Source: Musa acuminata AAA Group
Taxonomy: Eukaryota > Streptophyta > Magnoliopsida > Zingiberales > Musaceae
Assembly (NCBI RefSeq): GCF_036884655.1
Contig: NC_088357.1
Location: forward strand, 45,807,501-45,871,500
Length of the DNA stretch: 64,000 nt
Reading direction: 5' to 3'
The notes beneath the pieces are model-generated. The model did not search any database. It was not told the DNA's origin and was given only the letters and a program-made list of their open reading frames with translations. Position 1 is the stretch's first letter, and each line of letters begins with the position of its first letter. Of this stretch, positions 46,050 through 57,914 are shown one piece after another. A program made the position numbers and the translations under genes.

Positions 46050-48592
46050 TCAAAAAGGATTCCATGTTGATGCCAGAGACCTCTGTGTTAAGTAAGCCCC
46101 CAAACTCCCTTCACCAAAATTTGGCACCACCTCTCCCTTTGGGTCATCCTCCAGCTTGGTGAGGTTGTTCAGAACTGATCTCAGGACCTTCCTGTCACCA
46201 GTGAGATGATTCAATCCAGAGCTTGGGTCAGGCAAGCCACCTGTTTGTGCCAAGCATCTTGGTAGGGGCATGTCCCTCTCCACTGGGGGCAGGTGTGGGG
46301 CCAAGTTTGGGGCTGTGCTGGAGAAGCAGGGCACCTGCTCAAACCCCTCCAAGTTGAGTGGGGTTTGGTCAAGGGTGATGTAGTTGTCCATCAGAGCAGG
46401 GAGGGATTGGGGGCTTGAATCATCATGGCTTGTCTCCATGCTTGGCTTGGTGGACATCCCTCTGCTCTTGTAGAACACTCTACATAGGACCCAATCTTCC
46501 TGCTTGCACAATAAAAAAAGAAGTGTCATAGTCCATGTGCTGAAAGTACTGACTCAAACTTGAGAAATCTCAAAGCTTTGTGATGAACAGTGTATAGAAT
46601 TATCTATTTTGGTAGTCGAGCACTTCAGTCGACCTCCTTCCATTCAGATATTGTGTTGAAGATGAAACAGAATTAGCATGGTGAGTAAAAATTAGCAACT
46701 TGTTCTACTCCAGAACTCAAGTCAGAGATTTATTAGGGGAAACTGATTCTTGAAGCTTTGAGATGATTAAATTTCAGAATACAGTAAAAAACAATTGTGC
46801 CAATTTGTGATCTGCTTCCTTTTCAATTTTCTTGTTCTTTAACTCCACTAGTGTCTTATAATTCATCCCACTGTTCCAAATCTAATTAGATTCATTGGGC
46901 AGAAGAGATGCATGATCTAATCAATGTAAATATCTTAATCTTCTTGTCATATTTTAATTTATGTGCAAAAAAAGCTTTTAGATTGTTTGGTTAAGAATCT
47001 AAGCTCCTAACAGGGGATTCCACAAAGATCTATTGTATGCCTAGCATCTCTTACTAGCCAAAACAACCCACAGAATGATCATCCTCCCTGTCAAAAACCA
47101 ATTTTCTATTAAGCCAAAAGATCAATTCATCCAACAAGACCAGTGATTAGAAAGCACCAAAAACAATTACAGTAAGAACAATACATATAGCAGAGAGATG
47201 TCTTTGGAGATTCTCCCTGTCTACTAATTTTCTTTAAGCCAAAAGATCAATTTATCTAACAAGATAATTAATTAGAGAGAGAGAGAGAGAGGATAGATTG
47301 TGCTCGCTGCAGAAAAGTGATAAGGTCTAAAGAGTGGAGATCAAAAGGTCACCTTGAAGGGCAAGTTTGGAGTTGCAGCAGATTCTTCCATGCGGTATTC
47401 ATGCATGACCCACTCCGTCTTCTTGCCCTTGGGAGCTCTTCCTTGATAGAACACCAAAGTCTTCCTCATTCCCACAAGGAATCCCTTCCGAGCCACCGAT
47501 CGATCCTTCCCGGTCGCTTTCCAGTAGCCTGACATGGTGGCGCGATTGGTTCGCTGCCCCGTCGCGTACTTTCGATCTCGAAGACTGAAGAAGTACCACT
47601 CCTTGCCCCCGACACATGCAGTAGCTGATCCACCAGAAAAATTCACCAAGTGAGGAGCTTGTGGATGGGAATGCAAAGGCAAGTTGCAGTGGGATCAAAC
47701 TCCATGACAGAGAGAGATCGCTCATCATGGCGTCCCGATGGCTGGTGGATTGGCACATCGACGCCCCATAGAAGCGTCGATGTGTCAGCATCAAGCGGGG
47801 TGGACGAACACGTGTGTGGTCCACTGGAGGTCGACGAACACACTCTCTCGAATGGACATTTAGTGCCGTGAATCCATGGACGTGCTCAGAAAGCATTCTT
47901 TCAGCTAAAAGACCAGATTTTGCAGCAGGTTAAGGTGAGAAAGCCAACGCCTTGTTTCCCCTCTTCTCTCCCAAAAGCGAAGTCGAGATGTGGAAAGAAG
48001 GAATAAAAGGCATGAGGAGGTTAACAAGTGGTGGAAGCTTTCTCTTTCTGTTCTCCTCCTTGTCTAAGCTTCTGATTCATCTCTCATCACGATATGGGCA
48101 GAAGGAATAATCCATAAAGAGATGGCGGTCAACATGAAGCAACAGAACACATGAAAAGGTTGGAAAGGAAGGGGGAAAGCTTCGTGCAAGAACAATTTCC
48201 GTTGTTGGGAAGGCCAAAAAGGACAGCCATGGAGAGCGAGGTGAAGGGAAACGGAACACAGACTCCTGCATGCAAGCATGGCAGCCATGGGAGGGTAGAA
48301 GAAGATGAAGAAGATCCAAGCACTTCATGACGGCTAAAACATGATCATGCAACACCAATTTCGACAGGACCATATGGAATATGATGCCGAGGGATGACAA
48401 CTGACCGGGGAGATCCCAAGGTTCGCACTTGTTGAGGTCGACATCCTCCACCATGATGGGCCAGCCACGGAAGCCGACGCCGCCGTCTCCGGCGAGCTTG
48501 GCCGCGAGGTAGTCGCAGATGAGCTCTTCGTCCCTCGGGTGGAATCTGAAGCCCGGAGGTAGCTTCGCCTCCACCATGCTCAAGATGCTCAT
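46050..48592 (-). CDS. NAC-domain transcription factor, NAC1/NAC21-22 type, miR164-targeted
   Basis: A plant-specific DNA-binding regulator; relatives act in auxin signalling, lateral roots and organ boundaries (family knowledge). Exons: 48592-48406, 47624-47353 and 46499-46050, all GT-AG and in frame, giving 302 residues. The five NAC subdomains are in order: [54 protein letters not shown] and [50 protein letters not shown]. Two introns at these positions are standard for NAC genes. The C-terminal 130 residues are the variable activation region with the EQVPCFS peptide encoded by the miR164 site. The start at 48592 gives [15 protein letters not shown], typical of this subgroup; an upstream in-frame ATG at 48631 would add 13 residues. 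A methionine replaces the usual Glu/Lys before [11 protein letters not shown]. Confidence 0.95.
46319..46339 (-). promoter_or_regulatory. miR164 target site in the NAC mRNA
   Basis: The mRNA reads AGCAGGTGCCCTGCTTCTCC plus A. Against canonical miR164, positions 1-16 of the microRNA pair perfectly and only positions 17 and 21 mismatch. The site is in the coding region of the last exon, as in CUC1/2 and NAC1, and encodes EQVPCFS. Strong post-transcriptional control by miR164 is expected. Confidence 0.92.
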
Positions 48593-48631
48593 GGTGGCGT
48601 CGATGATAGGGAGCTCACAGACTGCAACCAT

Positions 48632-50340
48632 GGGGTATATATATTAGTACAGGGGAGGGGGGGAAGAAGATTGGGTAATGTATTAATTAATAGGGGCAAT
48701 AAGTCAACTTTTCAAGGGGAATGAATGCAGCCTTAATCTCTTTTTTTTTTTCTCTTTTTCTTATTTTTTTCTTCTCAAGAAAAAAAATAAAAAACTCATC
48801 CTTCTTACTTGGCATGCTGACATGGCCCGCGACACTTTGTTTCTCGGAAAAAAAAAAAAAGATTTTACTATCAAGATCTTTATCGGCTAAATTAAATAGT
48901 ATCATGAAATCAATGCAATCCACAATTATTTTTTTGATAATTGAAAGAAGGAAAGTGGCCATTCATACTTGTCATCCTGCATAGTGGGATATGACACAGG
49001 AGTAGTTGCTCAATTTGCTTGCTTGCTTGCTTCTGGGTTCAACATCACCACTAGCAGTTGAACCACTAGAATTCTCACTACATCGCATTCACAGACACAG
49101 ATTTGAATGGTTAAGCAGTGGAATGAAAAATGTCAATCACACATTCAGAATGATTTTTAAGGATAAGTCACAAGTTACAATCCATCAGAAAGTAGAATCC
49201 AGTTTTGATTACAAGAAATTGTGTGTTGTCGTGACTTTGGCATTCGAGCACACCTGTCCTCAGTGTTGTCGTCTAATGGAAGATGAAAGGGGCCATCACC
49301 CATCCAGCAGAGGTGGAAGATGAACCTAAGCAGTTTGGACAATGTCTGATGCTTGTGGCCATGGCTCTGCATAAAAATCCATGATGCTCCAATCACATGG
49401 CACAGCAATGGCACGGGGCCAGGTGGCCTGCACCAGCCAGCCATCATCCATCCCCGTCCTGATTAACCAATCAAGATCAGTGACACACAAACAGAAGACA
49501 GCATCGATCCAACGGTTTCAGGCGTCAGTGAAGGCATCTCCAGAAAGCGAAGAGCGGTTCCAGGAGCAGTATCAACTTGGAAGAGAAAGAAGAGTGTCCA
49601 TGCCCATGTCAGCTGGGATGAGATCAGTCCAAGTGTAGTCTCTGTTACACAAAAGTGATGAGAAGATGGCTCCAGCTCGCAAAGAGATAAGGTTTGAGGT
49701 GATTCTTACCTTGGTAGTGTTCGGTCAGTTTGAATAGTCTCCAAAACAATAGCTGCCAGTCCTTTCTCCCATCCCTATGATAGCTCCATTGCTGTCAGGT
49801 AGTAGTGAAGGTAACATGGCCAATCAAAAAGACCCTGATTTGCCAAAACCATTATTGGATGGTGAAAGATTTACCTAGTGCAGCCTATCGGATGGGCAAC
49901 CACATTAACAGCTTGCTAGGAATCAGACCATAGAAAATGCGCTCCAGGTCCCTGGTCAAACCTGTCATCAGCCAATAGTCAGAGAGACTTTTCAGTTACC
50001 TTCCCATAAGTGATCAAAATTTCAGAAAAATATACCCACACTTCACCATTACTTTAAATCAACTTTTAAGATGATTCCTTAGATCTATCATGCATATCAC
50101 AACTTTTACCTATTAAAAACCTTACGGGGCAAGATTTCTACTTTGGATTTGCTTGCCTCACTTGGCACTTGAGTATGCTCGACTTTTATAGAGAGATCAA
50201 TAGCTCCAGAGAACAATAAAGTTGCTGATGTATCAACCAATTTTTTTAGGACATCTGGTTCCACTCAGGAAAATCGAATCCCTAATAATCTAGTAGATAT
50301 TTTCACTCTCATCTATTGCATCTATCCTATAACTAATGAA
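48632..50340. other. NAC promoter side and AT-rich spacer
   Basis: Upstream of the NAC start lie poly(A)/poly(T) stretches (48740-48860) and no gene I can recognise. The short frames at 49175-49447 and 49381-49638 have no family signature. Confidence 0.4.
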
Positions 50341-50348
50341 GTCTACTT

Positions 50349-50351
<3 letters not shown>

Positions 50352-50394
<43 letters not shown>

Positions 50395-50429
50395 GTATAT
50401 ATGTATATGTATATGTATATATGTATATG

Positions 50430-50465
<36 letters not shown>

Positions 50466-50524
50466 TGTATATATATATGTATATAGATACATATATACAT
50501 ACATGTATATACATATACATATAC

Positions 50525-50555
<31 letters not shown>

Positions 50556-50831
50556 TGTATATGTATATATATTCATATATAAATATATGTATATATATTC
50601 ATATATAAATATATGTATATATATTCATATATAAATATATGTATATATATTCATATATAAATATATGTATATATATTCATATATAAATATATGTATATAT
50701 ATTCATATATAAATATATGTATATATATTCATATATAAATATATGTATATATATTCATATATAAATATATGTATATATATTCATATATAAATATATGTAT
50801 ATATATTCATATATAAATATATGTATATATA

Positions 50832-50899
<68 letters not shown>
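50352..50899. repeat. Microsatellite/minisatellite block: (TA)n, (TATG)n, 10 x 26 bp, (AT)n
   Basis: From 50352 there are TA and TATG runs. From about 50571 a 26-bp unit, TTCATATATAAATATATGTA plus TATATA, repeats ten times without visible variation (the TTC landmark recurs every 26 bp from 50572 to 50832). A pure AT run of about 60 bp ends the block at 50898. Open frames across it are artefacts. Confidence 0.95.
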
Positions 50900-50901
<2 letters not shown>

Positions 50902-52270
50902 GTGAATCATCACTGAAGCACATTGTCAGAAAAACTACCATTAAATCTCATTCAAATTGCACTAGTCAAATACAAAGTTACAGTGACAATTATAAAAACA
51001 AAGAAAATGAGAAGGGATAGTTGCCAAACCCGAACTAGAGACTTGCAAAATAAAAGCTCAGCAGGCTGGAGCAGCCATGATCTCTGTATATAAGCCAAAA
51101 CAAGGATAATAATGAGGTACAAGGATAACCAGTTAGCTCTAATGTGAGATGCACATCACCTTCTCATCCCACTGTATAGATATGAAATTTAGTTTCATCA
51201 GAAAAACATAGAATATGTGTTAAATACAGAATATAGGCCAAACTTCCAAGGTTATTCAATGCATTAGATAGTTTGTATGGCGGTATGTAGTTTTTTCTTC
51301 AGTAGTGTAGGATGCAGTAGCTGTTATGAAAAGTCAAGGTGATTAGTAACTCAACTAGATGAGAACATAAAAGTCACTCTCATCCAACCCACCAAGCTGT
51401 GGCTTTATATACTTGTTTTGCAAACTCTGAGAGTTGAGTCAGAGTTTCCATCTTAAGAGAGATAAAGACGTAAACCTTATCATTGGAAAAACAATTCAGA
51501 ACGCTTCTTCCACAGTCAGATATTAGTTAGCACTGAATGTGCAGTTATTTTTTAATATATCTTCTTTCAAAACCATTGGTATCAACAAATAAACTATGCT
51601 AATAATATTCGGAGTATCCATGATGAAAAAACTCCATAAGGGAAGATAGAGGACAAAAGAGGTAAGGTAACAACTCCGATATATTCTAACAAGTTATCTA
51701 AGACTGCAAATGTAATGTGATCTTCACCACATCTGAGAAATGCAAGGAGCTTTAGAAGACCTGTCCAATGTCATTAAGGAAGGCTAGGAATTCAATATTG
51801 TTTCGGTTCATCAGGCTTGGAAGTGTCTATACAAAATACAAATAAGTTCAGTTACAAAAGGGCAGGTCCAGCTACATGTGAACATGCGACCAAAAAAAAG
51901 TTAATGTTCTGTTTCCTACCGCATGTTTTTTATACATTATCCAAGTCATTATCAGTACGAAGCCCATCACTACCATAAGCATCAGTGGCATAGACTTTGG
52001 TGATTATCAGAGAAGAAAATTGGGAAGCACATCTTGGTTTAATAACTCTTGAAGACTAAACTTCTAAGGAGATCTACAAAATCCAACATTTTAGAAACAC
52101 TGACAAGTGGTTGTGCATAGATGAAATATAAATGCCATGTGATATAAAATAGAAGTAAGAAAAATGAAGTTGGAGTGGTCTGAGCTAATGCTTCAGTACA
52201 TGTTGTTGATAAAGCAATTTTGTTCTTTCTTATATCCATCAAAGAATAATATACATATAAGAAAATACAA
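50900..52270. other. Spacer without recognised genes
   Basis: AT-rich. A minus-strand string ending near 51930 (VYATDAYGSDGLRTDNDLDN then V and stop, about 51992-51930) looks protein-like, but no upstream exon could be linked to it with confidence. Nothing else is supported. Confidence 0.3.
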
Positions 52271-52273
52271 TTC

Positions 52274-52480
52274 ATTCCATGAGATTATCAGCAAGTGTGA
52301 TGCCGACAAACCTTCATTATTGAATTTGTAATGGCTAAGCCTTCTAAAAGGAAGAAATAGAGAAGAAATTTGTTTTTCTTTATTCCATGAGATTATCAAC
52401 AAGTGTGATGCTGACAAACCTTCATTATTGAATTTGTAATGGCTAAGCCTTGTAAAAGGAAGAAACAGAGAAGGAAAGCT
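52274..52480. repeat. Direct duplication of a ~95-bp segment (period 108 bp)
   Basis: ATTCCATGAGATTATCA begins at 52274 and again at 52382. The two copies also share GACAAACCTTCATTATTGAA and TTTGTAATGGCTAAGCCTT, with only about five substitutions. No coding function is seen. Confidence 0.9.
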
Positions 52481-53535
52481 TCTAATTTTCTTTAGTTTTC
52501 AAGCTGTTTGTTTTGGGGTTGCCCATCAAAGATTCAGATTCCCATAATAATTCAAGAAACCATCAAGAATGAATTAAGTGATTAGAGACTTATCTGTGTG
52601 TCAAGGTTAGAAATCCTAAAAGTATGTTGGCTAACAAAACAATATTTTGTTGTAAATGCTAAAATCTTTCACGAAAAGTATTCTTGTCAGTCAGAAAGCA
52701 TGAGTATATGTTTGCTACAAAATAATCTCTTATCTTGAAATTTATGATGAAAAAAAATCCTTGTTGAGTTGATCTAAGATTTTAGCAGAATCTGACTTTT
52801 GGACATGATTTTCCTGTTCCCATAGTAGTTGATACTTTCATTTATTTGACATGTCAGACGGATAAATAGATTGTGTCTTAAGTCTTCACTATGAAAAATT
52901 GAGAAGTGGCAAAAACTTTGCTATGTAAACCTACAAATATATGTTGCTTCGTTGCTCAAAACAGTCAAACACACAAATCATGAACCTACCATTTCACGGC
53001 TCAGATGTAAGAACTCACAAGATTGAAGGAATCACAATCACAGTCAACATTGTGCTTCTTGATAATAAATTGATGGAGAGTATGCAGCCAACAGATTTTG
53101 AAGACTGCGATTTAACAAAATGCAGCATTCCAAACCAAAATACTCAATTTCTGGCAAACACTGTACAGAAAAGTGAAATAAAGAAGACTGAAGAGACCAC
53201 TAGCAACCAGTGGATAAAACAGACAAGAAGAATTTGATCCAAAAGAAAAACAGAAGTTCAAAAATGTCCATAATTGCCTGAGGCAGGAATTCTATGTGTT
53301 AGTTTAACTACCTTATATTCTGAATAAGTACCCATGAAATGCCAAGTTGTATGAACCTAGCCATGTAAGTTCAATGATAGTATGATATTCATCAGCAACA
53401 GAAGTGGTGTATTCCAACACACAAAAATAAATGTTATGCCACTATTTCTAATGATATAAGAAACAAATCCGTTCTGCTACTATCAAGTCAAGAGCATTAC
53501 TTGTTTTCTACTGTACAGAAAATTCATCTCTCTTT
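52481..53535. other. Spacer without recognised genes
   Basis: AT-rich sequence. One 98-codon plus-strand frame (52941-53237) has no recognisable domain, splice context or repeat signature. I see nothing else. Confidence 0.35.
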
Positions 53536-53536
53536 A

Positions 53537-53790
53537 TTTGGTTTTTTTTTTTTCATAAAAGCAAAATTTCTATTAACTCAAAGGTCAGATACACCCAGTG
53601 CTCAGCTGATCTGAGCTCAAAAGCCATAAGCTGAGAAGGTAATGGATATCTCCATAAAAATTCCTTAGAAAATTTAGAATAAGAAGCAAGCCAATGAGCA
53701 TAATAAAAAAGAGGGCAGGCTAGTGCATGAGATATCTGAAGATAGTCAATGTGCACAATCTTACCTGCAAATAGAGAGAATGTTTCCAAT
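53537..53790 (-). mobile_element. Possible poly(A)-ended retroposed fragment
   Basis: On the minus strand a 78-codon frame (53789-53553) runs into a stop that is immediately followed by a run of about 13 A. An open frame ending flush against a poly(A) tract is typical of the 3' end of a retroposed sequence. The peptide (HALACPLFYYAHWLASYSKF and onwards) is not one I can place in a family. Flanking duplications were not found. Confidence 0.35.
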
Positions 53791-55320
53791 TTTGAAACCT
53801 GAAATTGATTCTTTAATTAATAAAGAATTGAACTACATGTTTACTTACTAATATATATTTTACTAGTTTTCCACTTATGCTGACTTTAATTATGTGTGCA
53901 AAGGCCAAAACACAGCCAAAATCCCTAAACTAGAAAAACAGAAACTCTTTAAATGGAGCTAAAACTAAGTCCCAAATGAAAATTTTGATCATGTTGGTGG
54001 CCCACCAACTAAAGAAATAAGACATTTTACTGAGAACTGAAGACACATTAAAAGGAAGGATGCAAAAACATGAGCTAAAAAAATTTCTGCCCTTTTTTTC
54101 AAGAAGATGAGAATCTTCGGGAAATCCACAATCGAGACAACTTCCAGACTCAAGAAATTCTTCAAAAAACAAAAATCTGTCTTTTTCTGTATAGAGGCCT
54201 CTAAGATTTCCACAGCTTAAGTGAGCCTAGAGTACCCAAGTAATCCTAAGATCCTCCAACTGTGAAGATCAAATTACATTTTCACATACTACAAAATCTT
54301 CATGCAAAATTTTTCCTGAGCAGATATATCATAATCATGCGGGAATCTATCAAATGTGAAAATTTATATAATAAAGATTTTGAAACCTCTAGGTGCTAAA
54401 TCATGGTAAATCAATTCATCGCTTTGATTTGATCCTGCACGAGATTTAGCAGTACAGTACTCCTTAACCTCACAAGAGAAAAAGGAAATAGAAACATTGC
54501 TCTTTGTAAACAGAGTAATTTTCTTTTCAGATGAAGTACTAGAAATAGACTTTTGCTTGCCAACCACAACTAAAGCACTTATGAAGAACCTAAGGGCGAA
54601 GAAATTCATCAAACACAAAAAGTAAACTACGTAAATGGGAGTCCACGTCAGGTGAGAGACCAGAAAAGAAAATGAAGTTCTTGAAAGCAACCACCACTAA
54701 TGCTGAGGTTCCCATTGATAAGTGAAAGCATCGAGCAAATGACCGCGGCATTGATGTTAGGACTTCACAAAGAATGCATTAAGAACCTAAAATGAGATAT
54801 TAATCGAGTAAAAAGCAACGATGTAGACTGAGGTCATCATAGAAACTAAAATGAGATGATCTTATTTGGGTTAAAAGAAAAACGTGGAGGTCGACATCGC
54901 CATAGCTGAAACTGAAAGAACAGGGATGTGAATCAGACAATAATTTAGGTTTTCGACAGATAATTCCAGCCACTAATGCACAAGCAAAAACACATGAGGC
55001 TTGAACCAAGTAATCTCATTTCACGGTGCAAACAAGAAAAAATCGAATACATTGGAAAGGGCGTCCAAGAACAGATCGAGAAGGCAAATCCTAAAGATTC
55101 TCGACCACCTCATTCCACAGGCATAGAACCCAGGACGAGCCACGGGTTTCTGAAGCTAATTGAGATGGAAGCTACGGTTTCGAGGAAAACCTTGCAGAGA
55201 GTTTGGAGAGCCGACCAGCGATCGGCGATAGCGGATCCGAACCTGTAGCAGAAGGCGGGCTGCCATCCCCATCACCGCGAGCTCGCTCCGCCTCATAGGC
55301 AGTCAAACCTTCCCAAGTCA
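53791..55320. other. Spacer; possible minus-strand leader near 55.0-55.3 kb
   Basis: Composition rises in GC at 55080-55310. On the minus strand this could be a leader or first exon: an ATG near 55300 opens MRRSELAVMGMAARLLLQ, followed by a possible donor CAG|GTTCGG. No following exon could be recognised. Minus-strand frames at 53930-54213 and 54364-54690 have no family signature. A gene or noncoding transcript is possible but unproven. Confidence 0.25.
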
Positions 55321-55659
55321 GGTTTGACCCAAAAGGTCAACTCATCTAAAATACTTTTCATTTTCCGATTTAGTGTTATTTTATTGGGAATAAAGACGAA
55401 GTTGGGAGCTCACAATATCTCACTTAATAATAATAATAATAATATATTTTATGTATATGTACTAATTCAAATATCATATCTTATTAATGGATTTAAGCTT
55501 TTAAATGAAATAATAATGATTAATAATTTAACATTATACTCATCAATAATGCAATATAGTTGTCAATGATATATATATATATAGGAAATTGGCTTTAATT
55601 TGATGATAAAGAAGTCCCAAAATTCCTCACAAAATACAGAAAATAAAAGGAATATCCAT

Positions 55660-55849
55660 CGTATGGGCGGTACGTATCGGTCCGACAAGTTATCGGTACG
55701 TGGACCGTCTGTTACCGGTCCGAGTGCATTGTAACACTATAGCAGTGCTATAGTACTCGGCACATCAGGGTGTACCGCTCAATATACCGTACTGTATTGA
55801 TACCGAATCTAAATCGAAATACCGATACGGTACGATATTGCAAACCTTG
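55660..55849. mobile_element. Family-A hAT MITE remnant with one good end
   Basis: The right end GCAAACCTTG at 55849 matches the family terminus. The interior shares GGTACGT, ATCGGTCCGACAAG, GGTACGTGGACCGTCTGTTA and CGGTCCGAG with the 643-1245 and 26971-27181 copies. The left terminus is missing or unrecognisable, and no target-site duplication was found. Confidence 0.7.
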
Positions 55850-56200
55850 AGTATTAATATCATCCGTAGCATCATAAATTTAATCAAAATGTTGAATTAA
55901 CATGCTAGGGATCCAAGTACATGTATGAAGGAACACATAGGCATGCAATCATAGTCATACATACAAACATGAAGAAGACAGGTGGGAGACTTGAGGAAGA
56001 AGACCATCCGATGTGGCCCAATCAAAGCTTCAATCACCCTATCCAATCCCAACTTCTCATCCTGCCTTGATCCACTGCCACACACACTCGATACGCAGAA
56101 GACCTTCTCCTTTCACTGACACCAAAATTCACATTAAAGCAAGATTGATGAGAGGAGAGCAGTAAGAGTGAGTGCGTGTGAGTGTGGAAGAGAGGAAGAG

Positions 56201-57276
56201 ATGGCCTCAACTGCATGCTTCCTCCACCACCACGCACCCTCGACCGCCAACAGGATCCAATCCACGCGCCTTGTGCCGATCAACAAGCCCAACCTGATCG
56301 TCTGCAAGGCTCAGAAGCAGGCCGCCGACGACGAGAACAGCGCCGCCGTGTCACGTCGCATGGCGCTGACGGTGCTCCTCGGTGCCGCGGCCCTCGGCGC
56401 CAAGGTCGCCCCGGCCGACGCGGCCTACGGCGAAGCTGGTAAGTCTTCCCCTGCAGTCTCTCCCACGCCTGTCGTCGTTGTTGCGGATACTTCGAGCTAC
56501 TGTTCATGTCGAACGCAGCCAACGTGTTCGGTAAGCCGAAGACGAACACCGACTTCCTGCCGTACGCCGGCGACGGGTTCATGCTGATGATCCCGTCGAA
56601 GTGGAACCCGAGCAAAGAGGTGGAGTACCCCGGCCAGGTGCTCCGGTACGAGGACAACTTCGATTCCAACAGCAACGTCACCGTCATGGTGACGCCGACC
56701 ACCAAGAGCACCATCACAGGCTACGGCACCCCGGAGGAGTTCCTCTCTCAAGTAACCGACTCTTCTCCTTCCTCTTCTTCCGTCTCTATCAGTCGTCTTG
56801 AATCAAATCCATGATGGGATCACATGTTCGACTAAATGACAAGAGACATGCATGACCAACTTGGATGCGTATCTGCCACAGGTTGATTACTTGCTAGGAA
56901 AACAAGCCTACTCCGGCAAGACAGACTCAGAGGTAGGTAAATGAAGATGACAGCAAGCATCTCATGTACTTGAATGTGATCGATCTGGACACTGAACAAG
57001 GCATGGATTTGGTAGGGTGGGTTCGATTCTGATGCTGTGGCAACAGCCAACATACTGGAGACCACCACGCAGGAGAGCGGCGGGAAGAAGTACTACTTCG
57101 TCTCGGTTCTGACGAGGACGGCGGATGGGGACGAAGGTGGCAAGCACCAGCTGATAACAGCCACTGTTTCCGACGGGAAGCTCTACATCTGCAAGGCGCA
57201 AGCTGGGGACAAGAGATGGTTCAAGGGAGCCCGGAAGTTTGTGGAGAGTGCAGCCAGTTCCTTCAATGTTGCCTGA
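56201..57276 (+). CDS. PSBP: PsbP, 23-kDa oxygen-evolving complex protein (OEE2), four exons
   Basis: PsbP is an extrinsic lumenal subunit of photosystem II that helps retain calcium and chloride for water oxidation (family knowledge). Exons: 56201-56438, 56519-56751, 56882-56932 and 57016-57276, all GT-AG and in frame, giving 260 residues, the usual precursor length. The N terminus is a bipartite transit peptide: a stromal part, then a twin-arginine (RR at residues 52-53) and hydrophobic stretch [20 protein letters not shown], with cleavage before AYGEA at residue 75. The mature part holds [40 protein letters not shown], the [20 protein letters not shown] segment and the C-terminal [13 protein letters not shown]. 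Exon 1 and 2 are GC-rich. No defect was seen. Confidence 0.97.
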
Positions 57277-57914
57277 GAGAATGGTGGGCTGTGTGTTTCT
57301 CCTGCTGTGGATGAGCTTAAGTGTTCATGACTGCTGTCTGTCCTCCATTTTGTTTCTCTAAGTTCTCTTGTCTATGATGTACATGTTCCATGAACTAAAA
57401 CTAGATTATAAGCAGAGAAGCCTGCATTTTCCTGAAGGAGTTGCCTTCATCAATTGGCCAGAAATGTTCTATCACAAAAAGAGTGTTCTAAATCTAATCA
57501 GACCAAAGTTTCATAAAGCTCAGGTCAGCATGAATTTTACTAAAAACAGAGGCTGCACAATTTTTCTTAAGCAACATGTCAAATTTACATTTTCTGCATA
57601 ATTTTTCATTACAGAAACAATTGAATACATCGGTCATAAGGATGTCCATGATATCCAGTGGAAAGGAGAATATATGTTGTGCTTCAACTTACCTAGAACA
57701 AGCTCAAAGAGTTCATTTTTGAGCCACATAAATTAGTCTGTTCATGTTCTTCATTCACAGCTCAGTAAATCTGCATACTGATACTTGATGATAAAAAGAT
57801 TGTGTTTTTAACATTATTTGTCACTCATTCCTCTGATTACATCCAGATGCTTCAAAATGTATACAAATTGAATAAAGAATGAGGTCGACGTAAGCGGCAA
57901 AGTGAAGGAAAAAG
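57277..57914. other. Convergent spacer between PsbP and the SBT2 gene
   Basis: The 638 bp between the PsbP stop and the subtilase stop hold both 3' UTRs. No other feature is seen. Confidence 0.6.

Noticed and set aside
47399..47896. Second minus-strand frame overlapping the NAC exon
   Set aside because: It is out of frame with the NAC domain and its peptide has no family features.
50290..50634. Tyr/Met/Ile/Cys-rich open frames on both strands
   Set aside because: They are translations of the TATG and 26-bp repeats.
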